A DNA stretch of 64,000 nt from Archangium sp. (lineage in GTDB: Bacteria > Myxococcota > Myxococcia > Myxococcales > Myxococcaceae), in assembly GCA_030681645.1 (NCBI GenBank), contig JAUXRX010000017.1, forward strand, positions 186,001 through 250,000. Reading direction: 5' to 3'. This document shows positions 54,798-63,230 of the stretch, piece after piece (positions within the stretch are counted from its first letter, which is position 1; each line of letters starts with the position of its first letter). The notes beneath the pieces are model-generated. The model was not told where the DNA came from. It searched no databases and was given only the letters and a program-made list of their open reading frames with translations. The translations under genes and the position numbers were made by a program.

Positions 54798-54869
54798 GCA
54801 CGTCAGTTGGTGGGGCCCGCTTCGTCCTTGACTGCCTCAGGACTGCGTGGCACTTACCGCGCCGATTCT

Positions 54870-54941
54870 GGGCACATAGCTCAGCGGTAGAGCATCGCCT
54901 TCACACGGCGGGGGTCCCAGGTTCGAAACCTGGTGTGCCCA
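54870..54941 (+). tRNA. tRNA-Val (anticodon CAC)
   Basis: The acceptor GGGCACA pairs with TGTGCCC. The D-arm AGCTCAGCGGTAGAGC, the anticodon stem-loop TCGCC-TTCACAC-GGCGG (anticodon CAC, reads GTG) and the T-arm CCAGGTTCGAAACCTGG are complete. The discriminator base is A and the 3' CCA is not encoded (ACA follows). Confidence 0.97.
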
Positions 54942-55016
54942 CAGAATTGAGGCCGGGGTCGCGCACAGCGGCTCCGGCCTTCGACTTTTCGGAGCGCCGC
55001 TCGGTACACTCGCCTC

Positions 55017-55664
55017 GTGAGCCCGCTCCTCCTCGCCCTCATGATCGCCCAGAGCACGATCTACGTGTGGACGGACAAGACCGGCGCGGAGCACTTCACC
55101 GACGATCTCAACTCGATCCCCCGCGGCGTGAAGGTGCGCACCACCGAAGGCGCCCAGATCTCGCGCATCGACAGCGACGGGGCGAAGACCCAGAAGCCTG
55201 CGGTCGCGTCAGCCCCCACGCAGCCCGCGGCGCCCAGCACGTCCGAGCAGACCTGGCGGCAACTCTTCAGGGACGCGCGGAGCCGCGTCACCAACCTCGA
55301 GGAAGAGATCGAGTCGGACCGGAAGAAGGTCGAAGAGGTCAACGGGCTCCCCGTGAGCGCCGGCTTCAACTGCGCCGGTGGCTTCTACAACCAGCCCTTC
55401 GTCACTTCCCGTGCCTCGGTGGTGGTCGCCGGTCAGCCCTTCCCGGGCGTCACCGTCAACACCACCTTGACGGGCACCACCATCGTCGGGCCCCCGCAGA
55501 CGCTGTACGCGGCGCCGTGCTTCTACGCCTTCAACCCGGAGTTCGAGCGGGTCCGGGAGCGGCTCGAGAAGAACCGGCGCGAGGTGGTTCGTGCCCGGGA
55601 AGACCTCGCCGACCTCGAGCGGCGGGCATCGTTCGAGGCTGTTCCGCTCCACTGGCGTCGCTGA
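55017..55664 (+). CDS. DUF4124-type protein with coiled coil
   Basis: This 215-residue protein starts at GTG 55017 with a short signal-like segment (PLLLALMIAQSTI). The DUF4124 motif is IYVWTDKTGAEHFTDDLNSI, which in that family occurs just after a signal peptide. A coiled coil (SRVTNLEEEIESDRKKVEEV), a Thr/Val-rich middle with two cysteines (GFNCAGGFYN, AAPCFYAFNP) and a terminal helix (ERVRERLEKNRREVVRARED) follow. The function of DUF4124 proteins is unknown, and the location is probably periplasmic. Confidence 0.75.
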   Translation: MSPLLLALMIAQSTIYVWTDKTGAEHFTDDLNSIPRGVKVRTTEGAQISRIDSDGAKTQKPAVASAPTQPAAPSTSEQTWRQLFRDARSRVTNLEEEIESDRKKVEEVNGLPVSAGFNCAGGFYNQPFVTSRASVVVAGQPFPGVTVNTTLTGTTIVGPPQTLYAAPCFYAFNPEFERVRERLEKNRREVVRAREDLADLERRASFEAVPLHWRR

Positions 55665-55681
55665 TAAACGCCTGACTTCAA

Positions 55682-55755
55682 GGTCCCGTAGCTCAGTTGG
55701 ATAGAGCACATCTTTCCTAAAGATGGGGTCGCAAGTTCGATTCTTGCCGGGATCA
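55682..55755 (+). tRNA. tRNA-Arg (anticodon CCT)
   Basis: The acceptor GGTCCCG pairs with CGGGATC (one G-T). The D-arm AGCTCAGTTGGATAGAGC, the anticodon stem-loop CATCT-TTCCTAA-AGATG (anticodon CCT, reads AGG) and the T-arm GCAAGTTCGATTCTTGC are complete. The discriminator A is followed by TTT, so CCA is not encoded. Confidence 0.96.
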
Positions 55756-55777
55756 TTTTTCGTAGCGAGGGGACAGC

Positions 55778-56698
55778 TTGGTCATCGGTGAGAAGTTGCC
55801 GTGGAAGATCATCTTCCGTCTCCACGCGCCCTGGCTGGGCATGACCGCTCTCGTCACCCTGGCCGCGTGGGTGTTGACGCGCGTGCTCCAGCTCAAGCTG
55901 CCCGTCACGCCCGTGCCGTTTCAGATCGCCGGCGTCGCGCTCGCCATCTTCCTCGGCTTCCGGAACAACTCCGCCTACGACCGCTGGTGGGAAGCGCGGA
56001 AGCTCTGGGGCGGCATCGTCAACCACTCGCGCACGCTCGGCCGGCAGGTGCTCACGCTCTTCAACGCCCCTGACGCCGACCGCGCCGCGCTCGCCGAGCT
56101 CCAGAAGCGCGTGCTCTACCGGCAGATGGCCTGGCTGCAGGCGCTCAAGCAGCAGCTCCGCGGCCTCGACGTGCTGCCGGCGATCGCGCCCTACCTCTCC
56201 GAGACGGAGCGCGCCGCCGCCCCCGCCCAGAAGAACGTGGCCGCCTGGCTCTCGCACCTCCAGGGCGTCGAGCTGGCCGAGGCCTCGCGCCGCGGGTGGA
56301 TCACCGAGTTCCGCCTCGAGATGATCGATCGCTCCCTGACCGAGCTGCTCTCGATGCAGGGCGGCTGCGAGCGCATCAAGTCGACCCCGATCCCCACCGC
56401 GTACCGCGTGTTCACCCACCGCTTCACCCGCGTCTACATCAGCATCCTCCCCCTGGGCCTGCTCGAGCAGGTCGACCTCACCGCGCTGCCGGTGCTGCTG
56501 GGGCTCTCGCTCGCCTTCCTCGTGCTCGAGACGCTGGGCCGCATTCTCGAAGATCCGTTCACGTTGAACCCCAACGCCCTGGCGCTCAACGCCATCTGCC
56601 GCACCGTCGAGATCAACCTCCGCCAGCAGCTGGGCGAGACCGAGCTGCCCAGCCCGATCGAGACCGAGCTGGTGGGCAACGTGCCGGTCCTCCTGTGA
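55778..56698 (+). CDS. Bestrophin/UPF0187 family anion channel-like protein
   Basis: This 306-residue membrane protein has the UPF0187 hallmark FRNNSAYDRWWEARKLWG, several hydrophobic helices (for example ALVTLAAWVLTRVLQLKLPV, VLLGLSLAFLVLETLGR) and the EDPF motif in LGRILEDPFTLNPNALALN. Bacterial members form pentameric anion or cation channels. The start is TTG 55778, preceded by GAGGGGA with 6-base spacing; no ATG/GTG is better placed. It lies 22 bases downstream of tRNA-Arg. The stop overlaps the next gene's GTG (GTGA). Confidence 0.9.
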   Translation: MVIGEKLPWKIIFRLHAPWLGMTALVTLAAWVLTRVLQLKLPVTPVPFQIAGVALAIFLGFRNNSAYDRWWEARKLWGGIVNHSRTLGRQVLTLFNAPDADRAALAELQKRVLYRQMAWLQALKQQLRGLDVLPAIAPYLSETERAAAPAQKNVAAWLSHLQGVELAEASRRGWITEFRLEMIDRSLTELLSMQGGCERIKSTPIPTAYRVFTHRFTRVYISILPLGLLEQVDLTALPVLLGLSLAFLVLETLGRILEDPFTLNPNALALNAICRTVEINLRQQLGETELPSPIETELVGNVPVLL

Positions 56699-57900
56699 AG
56701 AGCCTGCTGACGAAAGAGATCGTCCCCCCCGCGGTGCTCGAGGTGGTGAGCGGCCTCCAGGCCGGGGGCTTCCGTGCCTTCCTCGTGGGCGGGTGCGTGC
56801 GGGACATGCTCCGCGGCCAACCCCCGAAGGACTTCGACGTCGCGTCCAGCGCGCGCGTGGAAGACGTGCAGAAGCTGTTCAAGAAGGTGATCCCCACCGG
56901 GGTCGAGCACGGCACCGTCACCGTGGTGCTCCGCGGCCAGCACGTCGAGGTCACCACCTTCCGTGCCGAGGCCGACTACGTCGACGGCCGCCGCCCCTCG
57001 AAGGTGGTCTTCCACGAGGACATCGAGGCCGACCTGGGCCGCCGCGACTTCACCATGAACGCGATCGCCTGGAACCCGGCGACGGGCGAGCTGGTCGACC
57101 CGTTCGGAGGCCAGGCTGATCTCGCCGCCCGCACCGTGCGCTGCGTGCGCGACGCGATCGAGCGCTTCTCGGAAGACGGGCTGCGGCCCCTGCGCGCCGT
57201 GCGCTTCGCCACCGTGCTCGACTTCACGCTCGAGCCCGCCACCGAGGCTGCGATCCCCAGGACGCTGGCCATCTTCCGCAAGGTCGCCGCCGAGCGCGTG
57301 CACCAGGAGTTCACCAAGCTCCTGCTGGCCCCCAAGGCCACCATGGGCCTGCGCCTGCTCGCCAGCTCGGGGCTGCTCGCGCAGTTCATGCCCGAGGCCG
57401 CCGCCGCCGAGTTCGATGCCGTGGGCGTCGCCCCGAAGGACGAGGTGATCCGCATGGCGCTGCTGCTGCTGGGGCAGCCTCAGCCGCGCGAGGTGATGAT
57501 CCGCCTCAAGTTCCCCAACCGCACCGCCGAGGACACCGCGGCACTGGTGCTCAGGTCGGACCTGCCGCCCCCTGAAGCGACCGACGCTCAACTGCGCCGC
57601 TGGCTGGCGAAGCTCGACGCCGCGCGCGCGCCCCAGCTCCTCTCCCTGCACGAGGCGCGGCTGACCGCGCCCATCGGCCTGCGCGGCCGCGTCGAGGCGA
57701 TCCTCGCCACCAACCCGCCCCTCACCACGCGCCAGCTCGCCCTCGACGGCAAGGCGATCATGGCGGCGCTCGGCACCGGTCCTTCGCCCGCCATCGGGCA
57801 CGCCACCAGGCACCTGCTCGAGCTCGTGCTCGACGACCCCTCGCTCAACACCACCGAGGCCCTCCAGGCCGCCCTGAAGGGTTGGATTCCACCCCCCTGA
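56695..57900 (+). CDS. CCA-adding enzyme / poly(A) polymerase family nucleotidyltransferase
   Basis: This 401-residue class II nucleotidyltransferase starts at GTG 56695, overlapping the bestrophin stop. The catalytic motifs are FLVGGCVRDMLRGQPPKDFD with the DVASSA acidic site, VEHGTVTVVL and RRDFTMNAIAWNP. The helical C-terminus (RCVRDAIERFSEDGLRPLR, VHQEFTKLL) matches the PcnB/Cca family. Because the two tRNA genes immediately upstream lack encoded CCA ends, a tRNA CCA-adding role is attractive, but poly(A) polymerase cannot be excluded by eye. No HD domain is seen at the C-terminus. Confidence 0.93.
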   Translation: MKSLLTKEIVPPAVLEVVSGLQAGGFRAFLVGGCVRDMLRGQPPKDFDVASSARVEDVQKLFKKVIPTGVEHGTVTVVLRGQHVEVTTFRAEADYVDGRRPSKVVFHEDIEADLGRRDFTMNAIAWNPATGELVDPFGGQADLAARTVRCVRDAIERFSEDGLRPLRAVRFATVLDFTLEPATEAAIPRTLAIFRKVAAERVHQEFTKLLLAPKATMGLRLLASSGLLAQFMPEAAAAEFDAVGVAPKDEVIRMALLLLGQPQPREVMIRLKFPNRTAEDTAALVLRSDLPPPEATDAQLRRWLAKLDAARAPQLLSLHEARLTAPIGLRGRVEAILATNPPLTTRQLALDGKAIMAALGTGPSPAIGHATRHLLELVLDDPSLNTTEALQAALKGWIPPP

Positions 57901-57912
57901 GGGGGTGGTTTG

Positions 57913-58088
57913 TTTCCCACAGCTTTCCCACAGCCGCTCCGGTGGTTGTCCACGGCGCTTCCGAAGGGAATCGGCTCTGCTCGGAAGCACCCAGAAATCC
58001 AGAGCAATTACAGCGACTTGGGTGGTGTCTGCGTTTGTGACACCGAGCGTTACCCACACCATCACCCATCTGGGGTGCTTGTGGAAAA
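57913..58088. promoter_or_regulatory. Cluster of five DnaA-box-like 9-mers
   Basis: TTTCCCACA at 57913 and 57924, TTGTCCACG at 57946, TTACCCACA at 58050 and (reverse) TTTTCCACA at 58080-58088 differ from TTATCCACA by one or two bases. They fill most of the 264-base gap between the nucleotidyltransferase and mnmA, which is AT-richer than its surroundings. No other gene or RNA is seen in the gap. Confidence 0.35.
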
Positions 58089-58164
58089 GGTGCCCTTCAC
58101 CCTTTCCGGAGCGACCCGGAGACGGGGGGTTTCAGGAAGGCCCGGCCTGTGACATCGGGAGCCC

Positions 58165-59211
<1,047 letters not shown>

Positions 59212-59219
59212 GCCCCGGG

Positions 59220-59966
59220 ATGAACGGTCTGCTGTTCGTGGTGCTGGTGTTGAGCGCGTGCACGAAGGAACCCGAGTCGGCGGTATGCGGGCTCCAGGCC
59301 GCCTCAGAGCCGGTGCTGCTCGAGGGCAAGCGCGAGGTGGCCTTGAGCGTGGGCGCGAAGTTGATGCCGTCGGATCGCATCGACGCCCGGGGCTGGGCGC
59401 TGCTCGAGTGTTTCGGCGGCGCGCTCAAGGTGCTCGACGACGAGAAGGTGCGGGTGGGCGACCTGAAGGAATCGAAGATCGAGGCCACCACCATTCCCCG
59501 CTTCGTGCTCAAGGACGGCAAGCCGGTGAAGGCCACCATGCTCGCGCCCTCGATGTTGCCCCGGTATTCCGACAACCGCTTCACCCCCGCGAGCGCCTTG
59601 TCGGGGGGTACCGAGCCGACCTCGGCCGACTACTTCAAGGCCTTCTTCACGCCCAACGGCATCGAGAACATGGCGTCGCCTCCGCGGGAAGACGGGCCGG
59701 TGAAGCTGCCGCCCCCCTCGCAGCGGGTGAAGGTGGCGCGCATTCACGCGGCGTCGCTGGGGCAGGGTGGGCCGCGCCTCGAGGTGGACGACGAGGTGGT
59801 CTTCGCCGAGACCGACGACCTGGCCACGGCCGCGCTGCCCGAGGGCCACACCTACGAGCTGGGGGCGACGGTGCGCCTGGTGCTGCCCGACGGGGCCGAG
59901 GCCACCCTGATCCGCGACGGGGTCGAGCTGGAGCTCGAAGGTCCGATGGATCTCCGCCTCCGTTGA
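59220..59966 (+). CDS. Uncharacterised lipoprotein
   Basis: This is a 248-residue protein. MNGLLFVVLVLSAC gives a lipobox from ATG 59220. ATG 59199 overlaps mnmA and would add a positive N-terminus (MDRVSPG), so either start is possible. The body is beta-rich with few cysteines (ALLECFGGALKVLDDEKV) and no recognised domain. It starts 8 bases after mnmA and is followed by another lipoprotein gene. The sequence CGGGATGAACGG at its start matches the core of the S-repeat. The function is unknown. Confidence 0.65.
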   Translation: MNGLLFVVLVLSACTKEPESAVCGLQAASEPVLLEGKREVALSVGAKLMPSDRIDARGWALLECFGGALKVLDDEKVRVGDLKESKIEATTIPRFVLKDGKPVKATMLAPSMLPRYSDNRFTPASALSGGTEPTSADYFKAFFTPNGIENMASPPREDGPVKLPPPSQRVKVARIHAASLGQGGPRLEVDDEVVFAETDDLATAALPEGHTYELGATVRLVLPDGAEATLIRDGVELELEGPMDLRLR

Positions 59967-59986
59967 TGGGTTAGGCTGCGCCGCTG

Positions 59987-60604
59987 ATGCGCGTTTCCCG
60001 GGTATTCGTGTTCGGCGTCCTTTCCGGGCTGTTGGCTTCGGTCACGGCCTCCTGCGGACAGGGCATGGCCCCAGCGAAGAGCTGCAGCGCCGCCACCTGC
60101 CAGGGCTGTTGCTCCGAGACGGGCGACTGCCTCGCGGGCACGGCGGTCTTCGAGTGTGGCGCGGCCGGCGAGGCCTGCGTGGCCTGCCAGTCCAACCAGG
60201 TCTGCCAGGCCGGCGTGTGTGGGCTGTTCGAGAACGGCGACTACGACGCGAGCTTCCCCGATCGGCCCGACGCATCGATCCGCTGGGACGCGGGGGTGTA
60301 CCGGCCGCCTGACTCGGGCGTGGTGGTCGTCGACGCGGGCATGACCGACGCCGGGCCGATGAACGTGAGCTATTCAGCGCAGGTGCAGCCGATCTTCGAC
60401 TCGCGCTGCGACGCGTGCCACGCGTGGAACTACGACGCGATCGTCAACCAGAACGGCCGCATCACCCCGGGCAACCTGAACGGCTCGGCCATCTACACGC
60501 GCACGCTGGCCGGTGACATGCCTCGCGGTGGTGGCGCTCCGCTGACGGGCACGCAGCAGGTGTTGATCCGTGACTGGATCCTCATCGGCGCGCCCCGAAA
60601 CTGA
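59987..60604 (+). CDS. Lipoprotein with C-terminal haem-c motif (CxxCH)
   Basis: This is a 205-residue protein. The signal (VFVFGVLSGLLASVTASC) ends in a lipobox. The next 60 residues are Cys-rich (KSCSAATCQGCCSETGDC, CQSNQVCQAGVCG). After a Pro/Asp linker, the C-terminal 90 residues carry CDACHAWNYD, a single C-x2-C-H haem-binding motif, then a Met-containing GDMPRGGGAPLTG segment that could supply the axial methionine, and QVLIRDWILIGAP. This resembles the small cytochrome-c-like domains of myxobacterial surface proteins. If haem is attached, it would be an electron-transfer lipoprotein. Confidence 0.72.
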   Translation: MRVSRVFVFGVLSGLLASVTASCGQGMAPAKSCSAATCQGCCSETGDCLAGTAVFECGAAGEACVACQSNQVCQAGVCGLFENGDYDASFPDRPDASIRWDAGVYRPPDSGVVVVDAGMTDAGPMNVSYSAQVQPIFDSRCDACHAWNYDAIVNQNGRITPGNLNGSAIYTRTLAGDMPRGGGAPLTGTQQVLIRDWILIGAPRN

Positions 60605-60623
60605 GCTGGCCCCGCCCAGCAAA

Positions 60624-60651
60624 TTGACGCGCTGATACAGCGCGCTACCTT
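60624..60651 (+). promoter_or_regulatory. Predicted promoter of the SPOR-domain gene
   Basis: TTGACG (60624) and TACCTT (60646) are separated by 16 bases. The predicted start is a few bases before ATG 60663, leaving a very short leader. This is a prediction from sequence only. Confidence 0.4.
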
Positions 60652-60662
60652 GGTGGTGCGAC

Positions 60663-61424
60663 ATGCGCGACTCCCACCGGCTGAAAGAGAAGTACGAGCT
60701 CTCGCTCGACAATCGACAGATCGTCAGCATCACCATCGCTTCGCTCGTGGTCCTGGGCGGCGTCTTCATGCTCGGCGTCGTGGTCGGCAAGAAGCTGTCT
60801 GCCGAGACGGCGGCGTTGCAGCAACAGCCCACCGATCTCCTGGGGCAGCTCGATCGAAAGACCGACGCCCTCGAGACCGTGAAGGCCGACGCCGCGTTCA
60901 CCTTCCAGGACGAGCTGACGCGCAAGGCGCCGACGCCCACGCTGATCGCCGAGGCGCCCATCGTGAAGCCCGTCGAGGCTCCCGTGGCCGTGGCGCCCAG
61001 GCCCGAGGCCGTGGTGCCTCCGCCCGCTGACGCAGCGGTGGTGGCCGTGGCGCCCGAGCCCGTCAAGCCGGTGCTGCCCGACACCCCGAAGGGTGACTCG
61101 GTGGCGACGCGCACGGTCGACGGCGGAGGCCTCAAGGAAGCGTTCGGCAAGGCCCAGCAGCGCCCGCCCACCGAGACCGCGGCTGACGGCGCGTGGACGG
61201 TTCAGCTCTCGGCGTACCAGGACAGGGCCGAGGCCGATCGCTTCGCCGCGGGGCTGCGCGACAAGGGCTACGCCCCGTACATCGTCGAGGCCACCATTCC
61301 GGGGAAGGGCACGTGGTTCCGGGTGCGCATGGGCCGCTTCGGTACGAAAGAAGCCGCCTCGCGCTACATGGACGACTTCCGCCGTGAGACGTCGATGAAC
61401 GCCATCGTCACGACCTCGAACTAG
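60663..61424 (+). CDS. SPOR-domain membrane protein
   Basis: This 253-residue protein has a cytoplasmic N-terminus of about 18 residues and one transmembrane helix at about 20-42 (IVSITIASLVVLGGVFMLGV). A Pro/Val-rich periplasmic linker and a C-terminal SPOR domain at about 178-248 follow (WTVQLSAYQDRAEADRFAAG, APYIVEATIPGKGTWFRVRM, GRFGTKEAASRYM). SPOR domains bind denuded glycan strands at division septa, so a role in cell division or septum is likely. Its stop and that of the next convergent gene share the same CTAG. Confidence 0.92.
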   Translation: MRDSHRLKEKYELSLDNRQIVSITIASLVVLGGVFMLGVVVGKKLSAETAALQQQPTDLLGQLDRKTDALETVKADAAFTFQDELTRKAPTPTLIAEAPIVKPVEAPVAVAPRPEAVVPPPADAAVVAVAPEPVKPVLPDTPKGDSVATRTVDGGGLKEAFGKAQQRPPTETAADGAWTVQLSAYQDRAEADRFAAGLRDKGYAPYIVEATIPGKGTWFRVRMGRFGTKEAASRYMDDFRRETSMNAIVTTSN

Positions 61425-62041
61425 CCCTCGGCGTCGGGGTTCTTCGTCCACTTGTCGACGTTGCCGTCGCCGTCGAGATCCTCGCCGATGCGGTCGACCT
61501 GGTTGTTTTCCCAGTATTCCCAGTAGTCGACCTTGCCGTCGGAGTTGGTGTCGCGCTCTTTGCGGACGATCTGGCCCTTCTCGTAGAAGACCCAGAGGGA
61601 AGGCTTGCCCGCCGACGAGAGGTCGCGCTCTTTGCGCACCACCAGGCCCTTCTCGTAGAAGATCACCTCGTCGACCTTGCCGTCGAAGTCGAGATCGAGC
61701 GCCTCCCGGCTGATCTGCTCCTTCTCGTCATACTGGCGGGCGATGTCGACCTTGCCGTCCCAGTTGATGTCGAGGTCCTTGCGGGCGAGGCGGTCGATGT
61801 CCTTCCCCTCGGCGTTCTTGGCGCTGACCGTGTAGGTCCACACGTCGGACTTCTTGTCCTTGTTGAGGTCGAACTCGGTGACCTTCTCGTCGCCGGCCTG
61901 CTTCTGGCGGATGTTCTCGGCGACCTGCTCGCCATCGGGGCCGGTCTCGCCTTCTTTCTTCTCACCGGAGCCGGTCGTCGCGCAGCCCACCAGCGCCAGC
62001 GCCGCACCGAGCAACGTCATCCTGAACCCGTTCATGGTCAT
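61421..62041 (-). CDS. Lipoprotein with Asp-rich calcium-binding-like repeats
   Basis: This is a 206-residue protein. The signal MNGFRMTLLGAALALVGC ends in a lipobox. ATG 62041 is chosen as it has GAGGGC upstream. The body holds five D-x-[DNS]-x-D-G-K-x-D-type segments: DLNKDKKSDVW, DINWDGKVDIA, DLDFDGKVDEV, DTNSDGKVDYW and DLDGDGNVDKW. They resemble EF-hand/dockerin or thrombospondin-type-3 calcium sites. Between them, EKGLVVRKERDL and EKGQIVRKERDT form an internal duplication. The function is unknown; calcium-dependent surface structure is a guess. Confidence 0.75.
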   Translation of the reverse strand: MTMNGFRMTLLGAALALVGCATTGSGEKKEGETGPDGEQVAENIRQKQAGDEKVTEFDLNKDKKSDVWTYTVSAKNAEGKDIDRLARKDLDINWDGKVDIARQYDEKEQISREALDLDFDGKVDEVIFYEKGLVVRKERDLSSAGKPSLWVFYEKGQIVRKERDTNSDGKVDYWEYWENNQVDRIGEDLDGDGNVDKWTKNPDAEG

Positions 62042-62084
62042 TTTTTTGCCCTCGGCCTGAGTCGACATAGCGTCACATACGTCC

Positions 62085-62264
62085 ATGGCGCGCAAGAAGA
62101 TCAGCACGACGATCTACATCACGCCCGAGCAGAATGAGCTGCTCAAGGAATTGAACCAGAAGACCAAGGTTCCGGTCGCAGAGTACATCCGCCAGGGGAT
62201 CGACTTGATCCTCGAGAAGCACAAGGAAGACCTCCCGGGACAGCAGCGCTTCGACGGAATCTGA
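62085..62264 (+). CDS. Small ribbon-helix-helix DNA-binding protein
   Basis: This 59-residue protein, MARKKISTTIYITPEQNELL then KELNQKTKVPVAEYIRQGID and a charged tail, has the RHH (CopG/MetJ-like) pattern: a short beta strand (KISTTIYI), helix 1 (PEQNELLKELNQ) and helix 2 (PVAEYIRQGIDLILE). It is too short for usual automatic gene length cut-offs but has a good ATG and lies between a divergent lipoprotein gene and the UDP-xylose-type gene. Similar small proteins are conserved in myxobacteria. It may regulate its neighbours or act globally. Confidence 0.78.
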   Translation: MARKKISTTIYITPEQNELLKELNQKTKVPVAEYIRQGIDLILEKHKEDLPGQQRFDGI

Positions 62265-62279
62265 AATACACGCACCCGG

Positions 62280-63230
62280 GTGAACTCCATCCGGGGAAAA
62301 CGATCGGTGGTGCTGGGGGGCGCGGGCTTCCTCGGGTCTCACCTGTGCGAGCGGCTGCTGGCCGACGGCGCCGAGAGCGTGCTGGCCGTCGACAACCTCG
62401 TCACCGGCAGCCTGAAGAACCTCGAGGGCCTTCAGCGCGACGCCCGCTTCGACCTGCTGCAACACGACGTGTGCCTGCCCCTCGTCGTCGCCGGCCCCGT
62501 CGACTACGTGTTCAACCTGGCCTCGCCTGCCTCGCCGAAGGACTTCGAGGTGCTCTGGCTCGAGATCATGCGGGTGGGCAGCCTGGGCACCCAGCACGCG
62601 CTCGAGCTGGCCGAGGTGAAGCAGGCGGTGATGCTGCAGGCCTCCACCTCCGAGATCTACGGCGATCCCCTGGTGCACCCCCAGGTCGAGAGCTACTTCG
62701 GCAACGTCGACTCCACCGGGCCGCGGGCGATCTACGACGAGGCCAAGCGCTACGGCGAGGCGCTGGTGCAGGCCTTTCGCCGCAAGCGCGGGGTGGCCAC
62801 CCGCATCGTGCGCATCTTCAACACCTACGGGCCCCGCATGCGCCTCGACGACGGCCGGGTGGTGCCCGAGCTGGTGGGCCGGGCCCTGCGCGGGGAGCCG
62901 CTCACCCTCTACGGAGACGGCTCGCAGACGCGCAGCTTCTGCTTCGTCGACGATCTGATCGACGGCATCCTCAAGCTGGCCCTCTCGACCGAGCAGGGCC
63001 CCGTGAACGTGGGCAACCCGCGCGAGCAGACCATTCGTGAGTTCGCCGAGGCGGTGCTCCGCGCCACCGGCGGCACCAGCGGCCTCGTCTTCCGCCCCTT
63101 GCCCCCCGGCGATCCGAAGCAGCGCCGGCCCGACATCACCCGCGCCCGCACCCTGCTGGGCTGGGAACCGAAGGTGACGCTGGAAGAGGGCCTCCCGCGC
63201 ACCATCGAGTACTTCCGCGGCCTGCTCTGA
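62280..63230 (+). CDS. NAD-dependent UDP-glucuronate decarboxylase (UDP-xylose synthase)-like epimerase
   Basis: This 316-residue extended short-chain dehydrogenase has the nucleotide motif RSVVLGGAGFLGSHLCERLL, the catalytic S/T in LQASTSEIYGDPLVHPQ, and Y-x3-K in AIYDEAKRYGEAL. NTYGPRMRLDDGRVVPEL and GDGSQTRSFCFVDDLIDG are as in UXS enzymes. The product is probably UDP-xylose or another UDP-pentose for polysaccharide. The start is GTG 62280, 15 bases after the RHH gene, so they could be co-transcribed. Other epimerases with this fold (dTDP-glucose dehydratase type) are less likely. Confidence 0.9.
   Translation: MNSIRGKRSVVLGGAGFLGSHLCERLLADGAESVLAVDNLVTGSLKNLEGLQRDARFDLLQHDVCLPLVVAGPVDYVFNLASPASPKDFEVLWLEIMRVGSLGTQHALELAEVKQAVMLQASTSEIYGDPLVHPQVESYFGNVDSTGPRAIYDEAKRYGEALVQAFRRKRGVATRIVRIFNTYGPRMRLDDGRVVPELVGRALRGEPLTLYGDGSQTRSFCFVDDLIDGILKLALSTEQGPVNVGNPREQTIREFAEAVLRATGGTSGLVFRPLPPGDPKQRRPDITRARTLLGWEPKVTLEEGLPRTIEYFRGLL

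Noticed and set aside
57901..58164. Calling this gap the chromosomal origin oriC
   Set aside because: The boxes are imperfect and no dnaA, dnaN, gyrB or parAB genes flank it; kept only as a DnaA-box-like cluster.
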